Source: Maylandia zebra
Lineage: Eukaryota > Chordata > Actinopteri > Cichliformes > Cichlidae
Direction of reading: 5' to 3'
NCBI RefSeq assembly: GCF_041146795.1
Contig: NC_135175.1
Location: forward strand, 27,125,075-27,189,074
Length of the DNA stretch: 64,000 nt
Positions 1-11,500 of this stretch are shown one piece after another. Both the position numbers and the translations under genes were made by a program. Every line of letters begins with the position of its first letter. Within the stretch, counting starts at the first letter, position 1. The notes beneath the pieces were generated by a model. The model was not told the DNA's origin and did not search any database. It saw only the letters and a list, made by a program, of their open reading frames with translations.

Positions 1-3000
1 GGAAACCAGATTCACCGTTTTCTCCTCATCTGTAGCTTATGCATCAGGCACTGTGGTTTCAAAGAAAGAGAGGCTGATTGAGGAGCAGCGCATTTCACTA
101 AGCTCCATCAACAAACGATGCACATCTGTAGTGAGCTTTCAGGAGTTTTATGGGTATCTCTCTCAAGGAGGCTTTCAGTATGGAGACATCTTTCAGAATA
201 AGAAGGATGTGCACTATGGAGATGATCTGAAAGAGGCTTTTGCAAAAGTCTCAGTTCTAGAAGAACTTCAGCCTCATTTGCATGACTACTGCATTCATCC
301 TGTCTTGCTGGATTATCTAATGCAGCTTCTCCCAGTTGCAGTAGAGCACATCTTTGCTGGCAGGCCAGGATTTCCTGCCAAAATAGGAAGTCTTACAGTC
401 TTTGAACCTTTGCAAAATGAGATGACTATTTATCTGAGAGCAACTGATGTGGGCACTGATCACTTTGGGGTTTGTGGGTGTTTTGCAGACAAGGAAGGCA
501 GAGTGTTGGTTGAGGTCAAAAATGTCATAATCAAGTACCTAGGCAGTCGTTCTCATGTGGTAGATGAGTACTTCTACCACAATGCCTTCGATGTTGTCCC
601 AAATGATCACATTGCTACTCCTCCTCCAAAGGCGTTGGTGTTCTGTGATACTTTAGGGATTGCTGATGGTCTAAAGAAACATTTGGACTCAGCATCTACT
701 TACATTCCCATCACATATGCAAAGGACATCTTGGGCAATGGTTTCCCTTCTCTTTTGGCAAGTCTTAAAATCAGAGATATTAGAGAAAACTTTGATGAGG
801 TCTTATTTTTGTGGGGCAATGAAGACTTCACATCACGGCCAGCTGAAATCATCCTGCAGAGTCTAGCTGACTGCTGTGAGATTTTCCGCCAAATAGTTGT
901 TGAGCTAAAGCGAATTCACTTCCCAAAATCAATTAGAGCCATAACCTACCGTTCATCTGACATCACAGTAGATCACGTAAGTCCAGGTTTTGCTCTTGTT
1001 GGTATGACACGATCGTTCGCTGCTGAGATACCAGATCTTTCTTTTCAGCTGATTGATATGAGCAGGATCTCTCCTGAGGACATTGCAGCTCTGTCTGATG
1101 CCCTAAGGTCATACCCATGCAGCAAGCACCCAGAACTGGTGGTAAAAGATGGACAGGTCTTGAAACCTTCCATTGTGCGCACCCCACTAGAAATCAATGA
1201 CAATAAGATTGGCACTTATACATCTACAGTGTCTGAACCATGTATTTTTCTGACAGCTGATCCACATGAAATTATGAAACTGAGTGCCATTTGCTCTGAC
1301 GAGGAGGCTGAGCCGATCAGTGATACATTCATTGAAATCCAGCCCAGTAAGATATGTGTTCACTCATCAGACTATTTCCCAGTCAGCACTTCAAATCTAA
1401 AATTCGGCAAAACACTGTATTGGAACAAGCACTCATCTCAGAAACACAAGCTGCTCGCTCTTGACTTCAGCGGTACTGTCATTGCAGTTGGAAAAGATGT
1501 AAGAAAATTCAAAGTGGGAGAACATGTTGCTTCCTGTTATCCTGTGGTGGCAGCAAGTAAGATCAAAGTACCACAGGAAGTGTGCTACAGCACCAAAAAG
1601 TTCCCAGTCCTCAGAAAAACACCTTGTGTTTCCTACTTTGTGCTAGCATGGGAAATCCTTCATCGAGCCTTGCTCGGAGCCAAGCATAATATAACAATCA
1701 TATGCTCTGTGCCTGATTCTGCACTATTGAAAGTCTTGGCACTTAGCGCTTGCAAATCAGGCTGGAATGTGAATGTTGAAACGCAGTGCAATGGGACTTT
1801 TGTAGGTGCCAGTCAGTTGGGTGCAGTTGTCATTCTGCCTCCATTTGATGAATCCCTAACTGCTCAAATTTGCAACTTTCTAGGGTTACAACATGTTGTA
1901 ATCGTATGTGAATCTCCGAAGCAGGATCTAGTCGTTGAGGAAGTGTTCCAAAGTGCAAAGGAAGGTGTTCATGTACAGATAATTCAGATGTCAGTCATTT
2001 TCCAAAAGGGATTCCTGAGAACACACAGGCCATACCTTTATCACTGGCTTAAGTCCTTAAACCTTAATGGGAAATTGGCTCTTGAAAGTTTTACCTTTCA
2101 GAGTGCAAAATCTGAACGAAAAAGCATTGATTCAGCAAAACCAGACTCATATTTCAGCTCCAAGAAATTGGCTGTCGTAGCTCTAGAAAATGATGTTGGC
2201 AGCACACTGTCTGAGATTCCACTTCTCCCAACAAAAAAACGGCTTTTTCGAAAGAGGTCTGTGTATGTAGTGGCAGGTGGTCTTTCTGGTCTGGGCTTTG
2301 AGACTGTTAAGTTCATCTCACAAAGAGGTGGTGAGTACATTGTCATTCTCTCCAGAAGCAAGCCCACACCAGAAGTCCAGCAGGAAATCAACAATGTGGA
2401 GAAACAGTGTGGAAACAGCATCACCAGCATGCAGTGTGACGTATCTGTTTATGAGAATATGCACAAAGTCATCAATGTCATTGGCAAGAAGTTCCCTGGT
2501 TTTCCGATCAGAGGTGTGTTTCACAGTGCAGTAGTCTTGCATGATGGACTGATTGAGACCCTTAACAGATCTCTGTACGAGAAGATTTTCAGGCCAAAAA
2601 TAAACGGTGTCCTGAATTTGCACTATGCAACAAAGCACTGTCCGTTGGATTACTTTGTATGTTACTCCTCCATCTCCGCTTTCCTGGGAAACGCATCACA
2701 AACAAACTACGCAGCAGCCAATACATTTCTCGATCTGTTCTGTCAATACAGGCGCAAACTCAGCTTGCCTGCACAGTCTATCAACTGGGGAGCTCTGAAC
2801 CTTGGTCTGCTCTTGAACAAAGAACATTTCCAGCGTTTTCTGGAAGCAAAGGGAATAATGATTTTAGATGTGGCTGAGATTTATCAAAGCTTGGAGCAAT
2901 GCCTTGTGCTCAACCGACCCCAGCAAGCTGTTTGCAGGTTTCACTTCAGAAACATCAGATACAATATCCTCTCCCAAAATAAAGCCTTGACTATGCGCCT

Positions 3001-3367
3001 TTCTGCATTAGTTGAGGCAGCCTTCCAGAAATCTAGAGAGACTTACTCTGAAACTAAACAAGATGTCTGCGTCTCTCCAAAGGACTATGTTGTTTCTCTA
3101 CTTAGTGAGACTATTGGGATGGAGCAGAGTGAGCTGAAAGATGATTTACTACTCTCATCCTTAGGCATTGACTCTATGCAGGCTATGACTCTGCAGAATT
3201 TGATCTTTCAGGGGAGAGGTGTGAATGTGCCTTTGGTGAAACTGTTGGATCCCAATGCAACTATTGCAACAATGGCAGCTCTACTGAGTGAAGGAGCTGA
3301 AGGCGAAAGTGTCAGTGAGAACCCAGAGTCTCTACCAGATGAAGCTGAAGTTTCTACCAGATTGTGA
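1..3367 (+). CDS. Animal type I polyketide synthase, 3' part (DH C-half, psiKR/ER, KR, ACP)
   Basis: The frame is open from base 2 to the TGA at 3365-3367 (about 1121 residues, one uninterrupted exon); KS, AT and the first half of DH lie off the left edge. Domains in order: the DH C-half with HPVLLDY (catalytic Asp); a structural pseudo-KR containing GFALVGMTRSFAAE; an ER-like medium-chain reductase fold with DFSGTVIAVGK; a ketoreductase with AGGLSGLG, YSSIS and NYAAAN (Lys-Ser-Tyr-Asn set present); and an ACP with GIDSM, whose Ser is the phosphopantetheine site. No thioesterase follows; the protein ends about 60 residues after the ACP Ser with an acidic tail. The ER nucleotide-binding loop has lost its glycine pattern, so enoyl reduction is probably absent. 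It is clearly paralogous to the convergent PKS at 5526-13251. Animal PKS genes of this type are known from fish, where a medaka and zebrafish homologue is needed for otolith formation; the product of this copy is unknown. Candidate poly(A) signals lie at 3473-3482 and near 3793. Confidence 0.92.
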   Translation, partial: ETRFTVFSSSVAYASGTVVSKKERLIEEQRISLSSINKRCTSVVSFQEFYGYLSQGGFQYGDIFQNKKDVHYGDDLKEAFAKVSVLEELQPHLHDYCIHPVLLDYLMQLLPVAVEHIFAGRPGFPAKIGSLTVFEPLQNEMTIYLRATDVGTDHFGVCGCFADKEGRVLVEVKNVIIKYLGSRSHVVDEYFYHNAFDVVPNDHIATPPPKALVFCDTLGIADGLKKHLDSASTYIPITYAKDILGNGFPSLLASLKIRDIRENFDEVLFLWGNEDFTSRPAEIILQSLADCCEIFRQIVVELKRIHFPKSIRAITYRSSDITVDHVSPGFALVGMTRSFAAEIPDLSFQLIDMSRISPEDIAALSDALRSYPCSKHPELVVKDGQVLKPSIVRTPLEINDNKIGTYTSTVSEPCIFLTADPHEIMKLSAICSDEEAEPISDTFIEIQPSKICVHSSDYFPVSTSNLKFGKTLYWNKHSSQKHKLLALDFSGTVIAVGKDVRKFKVGEHVASCYPVVAASKIKVPQEVCYSTKKFPVLRKTPCVSYFVLAWEILHRALLGAKHNITIICSVPDSALLKVLALSACKSGWNVNVETQCNGTFVGASQLGAVVILPPFDESLTAQICNFLGLQHVVIVCESPKQDLVVEEVFQSAKEGVHVQIIQMSVIFQKGFLRTHRPYLYHWLKSLNLNGKLALESFTFQSAKSERKSIDSAKPDSYFSSKKLAVVALENDVGSTLSEIPLLPTKKRLFRKRSVYVVAGGLSGLGFETVKFISQRGGEYIVILSRSKPTPEVQQEINNVEKQCGNSITSMQCDVSVYENMHKVINVIGKKFPGFPIRGVFHSAVVLHDGLIETLNRSLYEKIFRPKINGVLNLHYATKHCPLDYFVCYSSISAFLGNASQTNYAAANTFLDLFCQYRRKLSLPAQSINWGALNLGLLLNKEHFQRFLEAKGIMILDVAEIYQSLEQCLVLNRPQQAVCRFHFRNIRYNILSQNKALTMRLSALVEAAFQKSRETYSETKQDVCVSPKDYVVSLLSETIGMEQSELKDDLLLSSLGIDSMQAMTLQNLIFQGRGVNVPLVKLLDPNATIATMAALLSEGAEGESVSENPESLPDEAEVSTRL

Positions 3368-5525
3368 AAAACTCAAATGGAGATATTACTTTATGAATAC
3401 AATCAGCCATCAACCGTCAGAACACTACAATAATGGATTCAATATATTTTTTCCACTGAGATTCAGTTAAAAAATAAATAAATAAAATGGCCATTGCAAT
3501 AAAAGAAAGTTCTGATATTAATGCTACTTGTTTACAGAACTTTTCATCCTTTTTGGCACTCATTTTTAGATTTTGGTTGATTTTGTTTTTTGTAATGCGT
3601 TTTTTTTAAACAAATGGCATGTATTGTACTAACTGGAAGTTTTTAAAAGATATTTTATGTCATTCTTTTACTCACCAATATGGTACAGAAAAAAAGCGGA
3701 TTGCAACTAAACATGTAAGTCTGTATAAATGCGTTTACTGCTAAATTATGTAAAGTAAGTGCCTTATCTTGTATTATTTTTTTTAAAATTGAAATAAATG
3801 TTTTATCTTTATAATTGGTCTTGCTGCATCTGTCACTGGGTTCTCTCCTTCTACTATCTACTATCAGTGCTTATCACTGTTAACTGATTAATTCTGAGTG
3901 TTTATCAACTTTATGACACTAATGGAAAAAAGCTTTATGAATGATCATTTGGCAGCACACATGATTTCTGAACCTTCTGCTGAGCACAAAATTATCATAT
4001 CGTATGGAAAGGTCAATTTGGTCCCAGAGAGATGAATATGTGATAAAATAAAATAAAAAATATCATAGAGCAATTTAATATCCACTGCACTTTAGTTTTA
4101 AAATTTGAAAAGGTTTCACCTAAGCTATCATGATGTATCATGTCTTTATTATAATTCTTTCTTTTTTGACACAGAAAAATCAAACTTGATAACATTGTTT
4201 TCTTCTTCTTTTTTTATTTATTTTTAAAAAAGGTACATAATACGTGAACCATTTCTAACTGGCATAGTCATTTCAATATGCAAAGCTTTCAATGGCAAAA
4301 GTCATCTATTTTGTACACTTAGACACAAATACCCTACGTTTCAAAGCTGAATTAAAAGAGATTTAAGCTTATTTTGTTTTTTAATTTATTTATGTACATA
4401 CATCATAGATCATAGGCATAACTTGTGTAACTCACTGCTTTATAATCAATGCTATGCAGACTTAAAATAATATTACAATGGAGCTATGACAAAGGGCATA
4501 ACAGTTTTAGAGTACTAGACACAAACTTCGTCAAGCTTTTAATACACAACACCAAATAATGAAGCAATGTTTTCAAAGGAGGATTATTAATTTCTTGAAA
4601 ATACAAATTAAAGTAAAATAAAATAAGTAATTAAAAAGTAATTAAATTATGATCTGAAACAAATTAAAGAAATTTGTAATCACAACAAATAGTCAAGGTT
4701 CTCATAACAAGTCTTGTACAGAGCGCTTATAAGGTGACTGTAATACTCATGGGATAAAGAATTATTATGTTTTGTTTTGTCATTATTTTTTTATTATATT
4801 TTGGTTTCAAGCAAACAAGCAGCAGAAGAGTTTTTAGCAGAAGCTATCTAAGAGTGCTCACTTATGATAAACACAACTAGCTGCTTCTTAACTACGTCTA
4901 CATGTTCAAAAGTATTTTTAAAATGGGGATTTTTCCACTTTTATGTTTAAACATGTCCGTCCACATAAAACAAAAAAACGTGTCATATACTGCCAGTACT
5001 ATGCCAAAGTTAATCAGCAAACCGGAAGCTTGCAAAAATGGGGCATAAAAACGCAAGAAGACAAAATCTTAATTTTTCCTTGTCCACACTTAAGCAGAGT
5101 TTCTGAAAGGAGGGTTTTGAAAGCTCAGTTTTCAGTGACCTAAAATTCCATTTACATGTGGACAAAAGGTCAAAACATAAAGAAAAGCCTGTGCCATGGA
5201 GACAGGATGTACTGTACTAAACCATTAGATAACAAAATAGCGTGCATTAGCAGGATGTTAGCAATGTATGTACGACATTTACTCCCCTGGAACCCAAATT
5301 AATGGACTTTAGCATCATTTAAAATCTATACATACAATCAGTACAATAAATGTAGAAAAGTAAAATGAAATGGAATTTAGGGTTTGTTTAGAAGCTGGGT
5401 AAATATTTATTTTAGCTAATTAGCTCCAACTATCTTTGAAAACACTGCCTGGGGTTTATTTAACAAGTTAGACAAATGTAACTGTTTAGTTAAAATGTCA
5501 TCAGTAGTAATAGAATAGCAATTAA
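3368..5525. other. Intergenic region between two convergent PKS genes
   Basis: AT-rich DNA holding the two 3' UTRs. AATAAA signals for the plus-strand gene lie at 3473-3482 and about 3793. Reverse-strand signals for the minus-strand gene lie at 5406-5411 and 5455-5460. About 4895-5170 resembles a decayed teleost MITE (GTCTACATG-like and CCACATGTAAA-like segments at its two ends), but boundaries and target duplications are not clear. No coding exon is evident. Confidence 0.6.
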
Positions 5526-8500
5526 TTATTCACTCTTTAACACATTAGTTACTAAACTGGTAAGTGTACTGTTTGGGTCCAGTATTACAACCAAAGGTAT
5601 ATTTACGCCTGTCTCCTGGAAAATCTTGTTCTGCAGAGTCATTGCTAACATCGAGTCAATCCCCAAAGCACACAGATTGGAGTCATGATCCAGTTCCTCT
5701 GCACTTACATTGATTATTTCACTCACAATATTCCTCACATGTTCATATGTGGAAGAACTTGGGATTTTGGGTTTGTTATGTACTTCATCTTTGAGCTCCA
5801 TTTCTACCAAAGGTAACAATCGCTTTCTGAGAGACCCATTTTGCGAAAGGACATGGATACTGAGATTTTTAAAGCTGAATTTGCATATTACCTGTTGGGG
5901 TCTGTTCATCAAAAGACTCTTTTTAAGTGTCTCGTGAACCTCACAAACATCCATTATCATCATCCCCTTTGCCTCTAGAAACTTTTGTAAATGATCTTTG
6001 TTCAGCAGGAGACCAAGGTTCAAAGGACCCCAGTTGATGGACTGTGCAGATAGGCCGAGATTTCGTCGATAATGGCAGAACAGGTCGAGGAAAGAATTGG
6101 CTGCACCATAGTTACATTGTGAGGCATTGCCAATGACTGATGAGATGGAAGAATAGCACACAAAAAAGTCCAGTTTGTTGTGCAGTGTTGCATAATGAAG
6201 ATTTAGAGCACCACAAACTTTGGGCTGCAGCACCTTTCTGAAGAGAGACTCATCAAGAGATTCAATCAATGCATCGTGCAACACTGCAGCACTGTGAAAC
6301 ACTCCTTTGATAGGGCAACAAGGGAATGTTTCACCAATTTTTGAAATTGCATCAACTACCTGCATCATCACAGAAACATCACACTGGATGTTTATGATAG
6401 CAACCCTGTATCTTTTCTGGAGGAGATCCATTTCAAACTGTGTTTTATCAGAAGGTCTTCTTCTTGACAGAGTTGCAATACAAGCTCCACCATTGTGGGC
6501 CAAAAACTTAACTGTCTCAAGACCCAAACCAGACAGCCCACCGGTTACGATATAAGTACAACTTTGTTTAAAGAGTTGTCTAGGCATTGCAAACATAGGG
6601 ATTTCAGATGCCAGGCTACACGATTCTTCATGGCCTAAAACTATTTGCTGCACTGTCTCTGTTGTGAAATAGGACTCAGGTTTTGTACGGGACCAGGACA
6701 CTTTTGAGTCTGAATACAGATACAACTCCCTTCTTAGAGGTAGAGATCCTGTATCAAAGCCTAATGATTTTAACCAGTTGCAGATATTCCTGCTTCGTGC
6801 TTGTAGATAAGCTTTCTGGAGAACATAATCCACATTGAGTTTATGCACATGAATGTGTTCGCTCTTTGGAGTAAACAATCTGTCTGAGACTGAGGGTGGC
6901 ATATGACTGCTAAACACGAAAATCATGTGTTTTTCAAGAGCCCCATTGTCATACATCTCCTGCCAAGCGGCATCAAATGGTGGCAAAAGAACGAATGCGT
7001 GACTCTCATCAAAACATGGAGGTTCTCCAGTGAAATGTGACTGAGAGGAAACACTCCAGCCTGACCTGGTTGCTGTGAGAGCCAGAACCTTCGTCAGAGC
7101 AGAGCCTGAGTTCGGGGAAACAATAGTCAACTTTCTGTGCTGCTTTTTATCTTCAAACAGTATGCTCTGCAAGATCTCCCATGCCAGTATGAAATAAGAC
7201 ACACATGGAGTCTCTTTTAGAAATGGAAATGTCTTAATGTTGTAGCACACTGCTTCAGGAATTACAATTTTTGAGGTGGCATGAACTGGGTAACATGACG
7301 CAATATGGTCTCCAACTCTCAGATTATTGACATTTTTCCCCACAGCTGTGACAATGCCACTGAAATCTAGAGCCAGAAGTCTGTGATTCAGTGATGTATG
7401 CTTGTTCCAGTACATTGCCTTACCAAAGATCAGTTGAGAAGTGGTCACAGGGAAGTAATCTGATGAATGCAGGCAAACACTGATTAGCTGAATTTCAGCT
7501 GTCTTCTCTTGGAGAGCTTTTCCATTAGTGTCACAGTGGGTGGCAGACAAATGGGCTATACTGTATGGATCAGTACTGTGTAGAACAAAGTCTCTTGGAT
7601 TCACTGAATGTGTTTCACCATCAAACAAAGCTTTATCTGTCAATCTGGTCCGTGCCATTTTTGTTACTGCTGCCTTCCCTTTACTGATCCAAACCTCTTG
7701 GTGTCTGCAGGTGTTTATTACCTGAGCAAGTGTTTGTATGTTTTCACTGGTCACAGAAGCAAGGTCAATCAGCTGAAAAGAAAGATCTGCCAACTCTGCT
7801 GCACAAGCCCTTATCATACCAGAAAGTGCAAAACCAGGGCTGATATGATCCACACACATTTCTGATGATCTGTAAGTAATGACATGGACAGAGCATGAGC
7901 GTTTGCTCTCTTTCACAGCCAGAACAATATGGTGAAAAATCTCACAACAAGTCATCAAGCAGTCCAGCATCTTTTCAGATGAAAGATGAGTGAGGTTATC
8001 AACACCCCAAAGGAAGAGAATATTTTCCACATCCACTCTGCTGGTGAGACACTGGAGCACTAAATTTCGAACTTGGTATGCCTTCAAGTGCTCTTTGCTC
8101 TCCACAGTGATTGATTCTGGGTGCAAATATGGCTCAAGTCCTTTAGCAATACAGAGGTTATCTTCAAAAACAATTGCTCTTATTTTGCCATTTTGCAATT
8201 CTTCTTCAACAGCAACTGCTTCATTTTGGAAGAACAGTGACTGGGAAACATTTGAGCTGCAGCCCACGAATGAAATCCTGACCCCCTTAAGTTCCACTAA
8301 TACGTTGCCCTCTCTTGTGGAAAAGCAACCGCACACATCAGTATAGTCAGGAGTTTCTTGAGTTGCTCGCAAGTACATAATCATTTCTTCCTGCAGTGGT
8401 GCTGATATGACTATATCTGTAATACCTGAAGGGAATCCCTGCTTGACTGTTAGCTGTCCCATTGCTAACATAGCAGTCATTTGCAGAAAATAGTCAAGCA

Positions 8501-11500
8501 GCACAGGATGAATAAAATAGTCATGAAGATGTTTCAGAAGATCACCAGGGACTTGAATTTCCATCACAGCTTCCTTGAATTCATCCCCAAAATGCACATC
8601 ATCAAGCTGTTTGAAAAGAGGGCCATACTCAAATCCTGCTTGAGAAAGAATTGAATAGATCTCATTTCTCGTCCAAACCAACTTGCACCGTTGGAAGATC
8701 ATTCGAGGACAAATGTTTGATTCCTCTAACAATGGCTTGATATCTTGATATGTGTACCTTCCAGAGGCATGCGTTGCATTAGAGGACTGTATTGCAAATG
8801 AGCCCTCCTTCTCTCCATGTTCTACTCTCACTTTCAGTTGTTGAGAGTGTGAGTTGAGTGTTAACACACTTTCAAATCTAACACTGAGATGGAGCTGGGT
8901 AATAGTTTTACGTGGCTTAAAACTTGCCATCACAGAGGCAAAAGCTAGTTCGACATAAAATGAACCCGGCACAATGGAAATGCTGTTGTTTTTATGCTCC
9001 CAAAGGTATGGCACGGTCTCTGAAGAGAGGTTGCTCATGAACTCTTTGTTATCCCTCTTTATCTGGGACATGAGTGTATGGGGAGTAAAGGAAGAATGCT
9101 CATCACCTTTCCGCACGGATTCAAAATTCAGGTCTTTCTTTGTGTTGTCAAACTGATAGACTGGAAGAGCTGTGGGCAATGTCTCCAAACCCCTGTATAG
9201 CTTATGCCAGTCCACGTTCATGCCAAGTTCAAATAGCTTTGCCACTGTTGAGAGGATTGTGCCATAATCCTTATCAGGGTTTGCGGTGGGAAGAACTACG
9301 GTATCATTGCCCAGGGTCTCACATATGTTCCTGTGGAGAGCCCTACGAGGTCCAATCTCCACAAAGACCACATTTCCCCTCGTCGACTTGTCTTTGATGG
9401 CAGCACGGAGCGTTTGTTCAAATAAAACAGGCTCTCGGATGTTCTTGGCCCAGTATGTGCCTGAGCTGAAATCACCATCTGAACATTTGTCTCCAGTCAC
9501 TGTTGAAAACAGTTTGCACTCTATGTTGTTGGTATCTAAAACATCTATTCTTCTCTTAATGTCCTCTAATACTGGATCCATCATGTGGCTATGGTAGGCT
9601 GCTGGAACATCTAAGACATGAAGGAAGAGAGTTTCATCTTTAAAGATGCTCTTCAGCCTCTCATGGAGGGTGTCTATGGCATCAGCATCTCCTGACAGAG
9701 TGCAGGACTGAGGGCTGTTAAAAGCAGCTACACTAATTTTCCCAGTAAAGTTCGGAAGAATTTTTAATACCTTATCTACAGCCACATTGCCAACCACGAG
9801 CATTTTCCCTCCTTTGACTTTGCCCTGGAGAGTACTACGGTGGTACAACACCTTGACAGCATTGTCCAGAGACAAGAGACCTGAGCAGTGAGCAGCAGCA
9901 ACCTCTCCAACTGAGTGGCCAAGCACGGCATCAGGTTTAATACCCCAGTGTTTCAAAAGAGTAGCAATGCTGACCTGAATCGCAAATAGAAGAGGTTGCA
10001 CAACATTTGGCTCATTGAAATCATTGTTATCATGCTCACTAGAAAGCCATCTACTCATGCTGAAAGATCCATGACTCTGGAAGAGAGTCTCAATTTCTCT
10101 CACCTTATCACTGAAAACAGGAAGCTTACTCATTAGCTGCCTGCACATCCCCTTGTAGGCAATCCCATTTCCACAGAACACAAAGACTACCTGGATGTTA
10201 GACCTTACTGCCTGAACCTTAGCCTTCAGTGCAGACATTAACTGGTGTTCTAAATCTGAGAGAGAAGATATTAGGAAGGCCTTTCTATATTTGTGTTTGT
10301 AATGACTTCTTCTGCACGCTGAGGTGTATGAGAGTGCCTGCAAATCAACTGACTGGTTCCTGCAAAGTCTTTCATGGGTGTCACTGATGGACAGGCTTAA
10401 TGATTTCTCAGACGCTGCAGATATGACAAAGACTTTTGTACAGTCTTTCGGTGTTGGAGAGGGAACTGTAGCATTTGTATACTGTCTTACAATTACATGT
10501 GCATTTGTACCCCCAAACCCAAAGCTGTTGATCCCAGCCACCCTTCCCATTGGCCCATTTGTCTCCCACCTAACAGATTTAGTTGGAATACTCAGATTCA
10601 AGGCTTTTACATCTATACTTGAACTATCTTCAGAGTAGAAAACTGAGGGAACAATAGTGCTGTACTTCATCATTAGCAGTACCTTAATGAGTCCAGCAAC
10701 TCCAGCTGCAGATTCTGTGTGTCCAATGTTGCCCTTTAGAGACCCAATCAGAAGTGTCTCAGAACGAGTGGGTTTAGCAATGACATTCGAGATGCTTCCC
10801 GCTTCTATTGGGTCTCCAACAAGGGTTCCTGTCCCATGTGCCTCTATATATTGAACGTTCATGATGTCGGAGTTAGAGTAGATTCTTCTCAGCAGCTCCT
10901 CTTGCTGAACCATGGAGGGTTTGGTGATTGGAGTGACGGAGTGCCCATCTTGATTGACTGCTGTCTTGCTGATAACACCCCATATTTTGTTGCAGTCTCT
11001 TAAAGCCTTGACAAAGAAAGTCACATCATTAGAAGACTGGATAGTATCTCAATTATATAAAACTACTTGACACTAAAGATCAAATCATCAACCTACATGT
11101 TTCAAATGCTTGAGAAGTACTACACCACAGCCCTCTCCCCTGCCATAGCCATCTGCATGGGCGGAAAAAGGTTTGCTTGTTCCTTCAGGTGAGATCATGC
11201 TTGCCTGTTTGAGGGCAACAAATACCTTCGGCTCAATTATACAGCTAACTCCTCCACATAGTGCCATTTCACAGTCTCCTGGTTGAAAGAAAGGTCGTTA
11301 AATAATTAATTTGTATACATCATCCAATAGTTTATTTTTTTGGCAGCCAAGCATAAGTATATTACCATGCTTTATAGCCTGGCTGGCTACATGAAGAGCC
11401 ACCAAAGATGATGAGCAGGCGCTGTCGATGGCAAAAGAAGGGCCAGTCAGATTGAAGGTGAAGGAAATCCTGTTGGCTGCAAGACTCATGGCCGTCCCAG

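Noticed and set aside
4895-5170. Short plus-strand ORF (66 codons) between the PKS genes.
   Set aside because: It lies in probable MITE-derived sequence and shows no domain or splice support.
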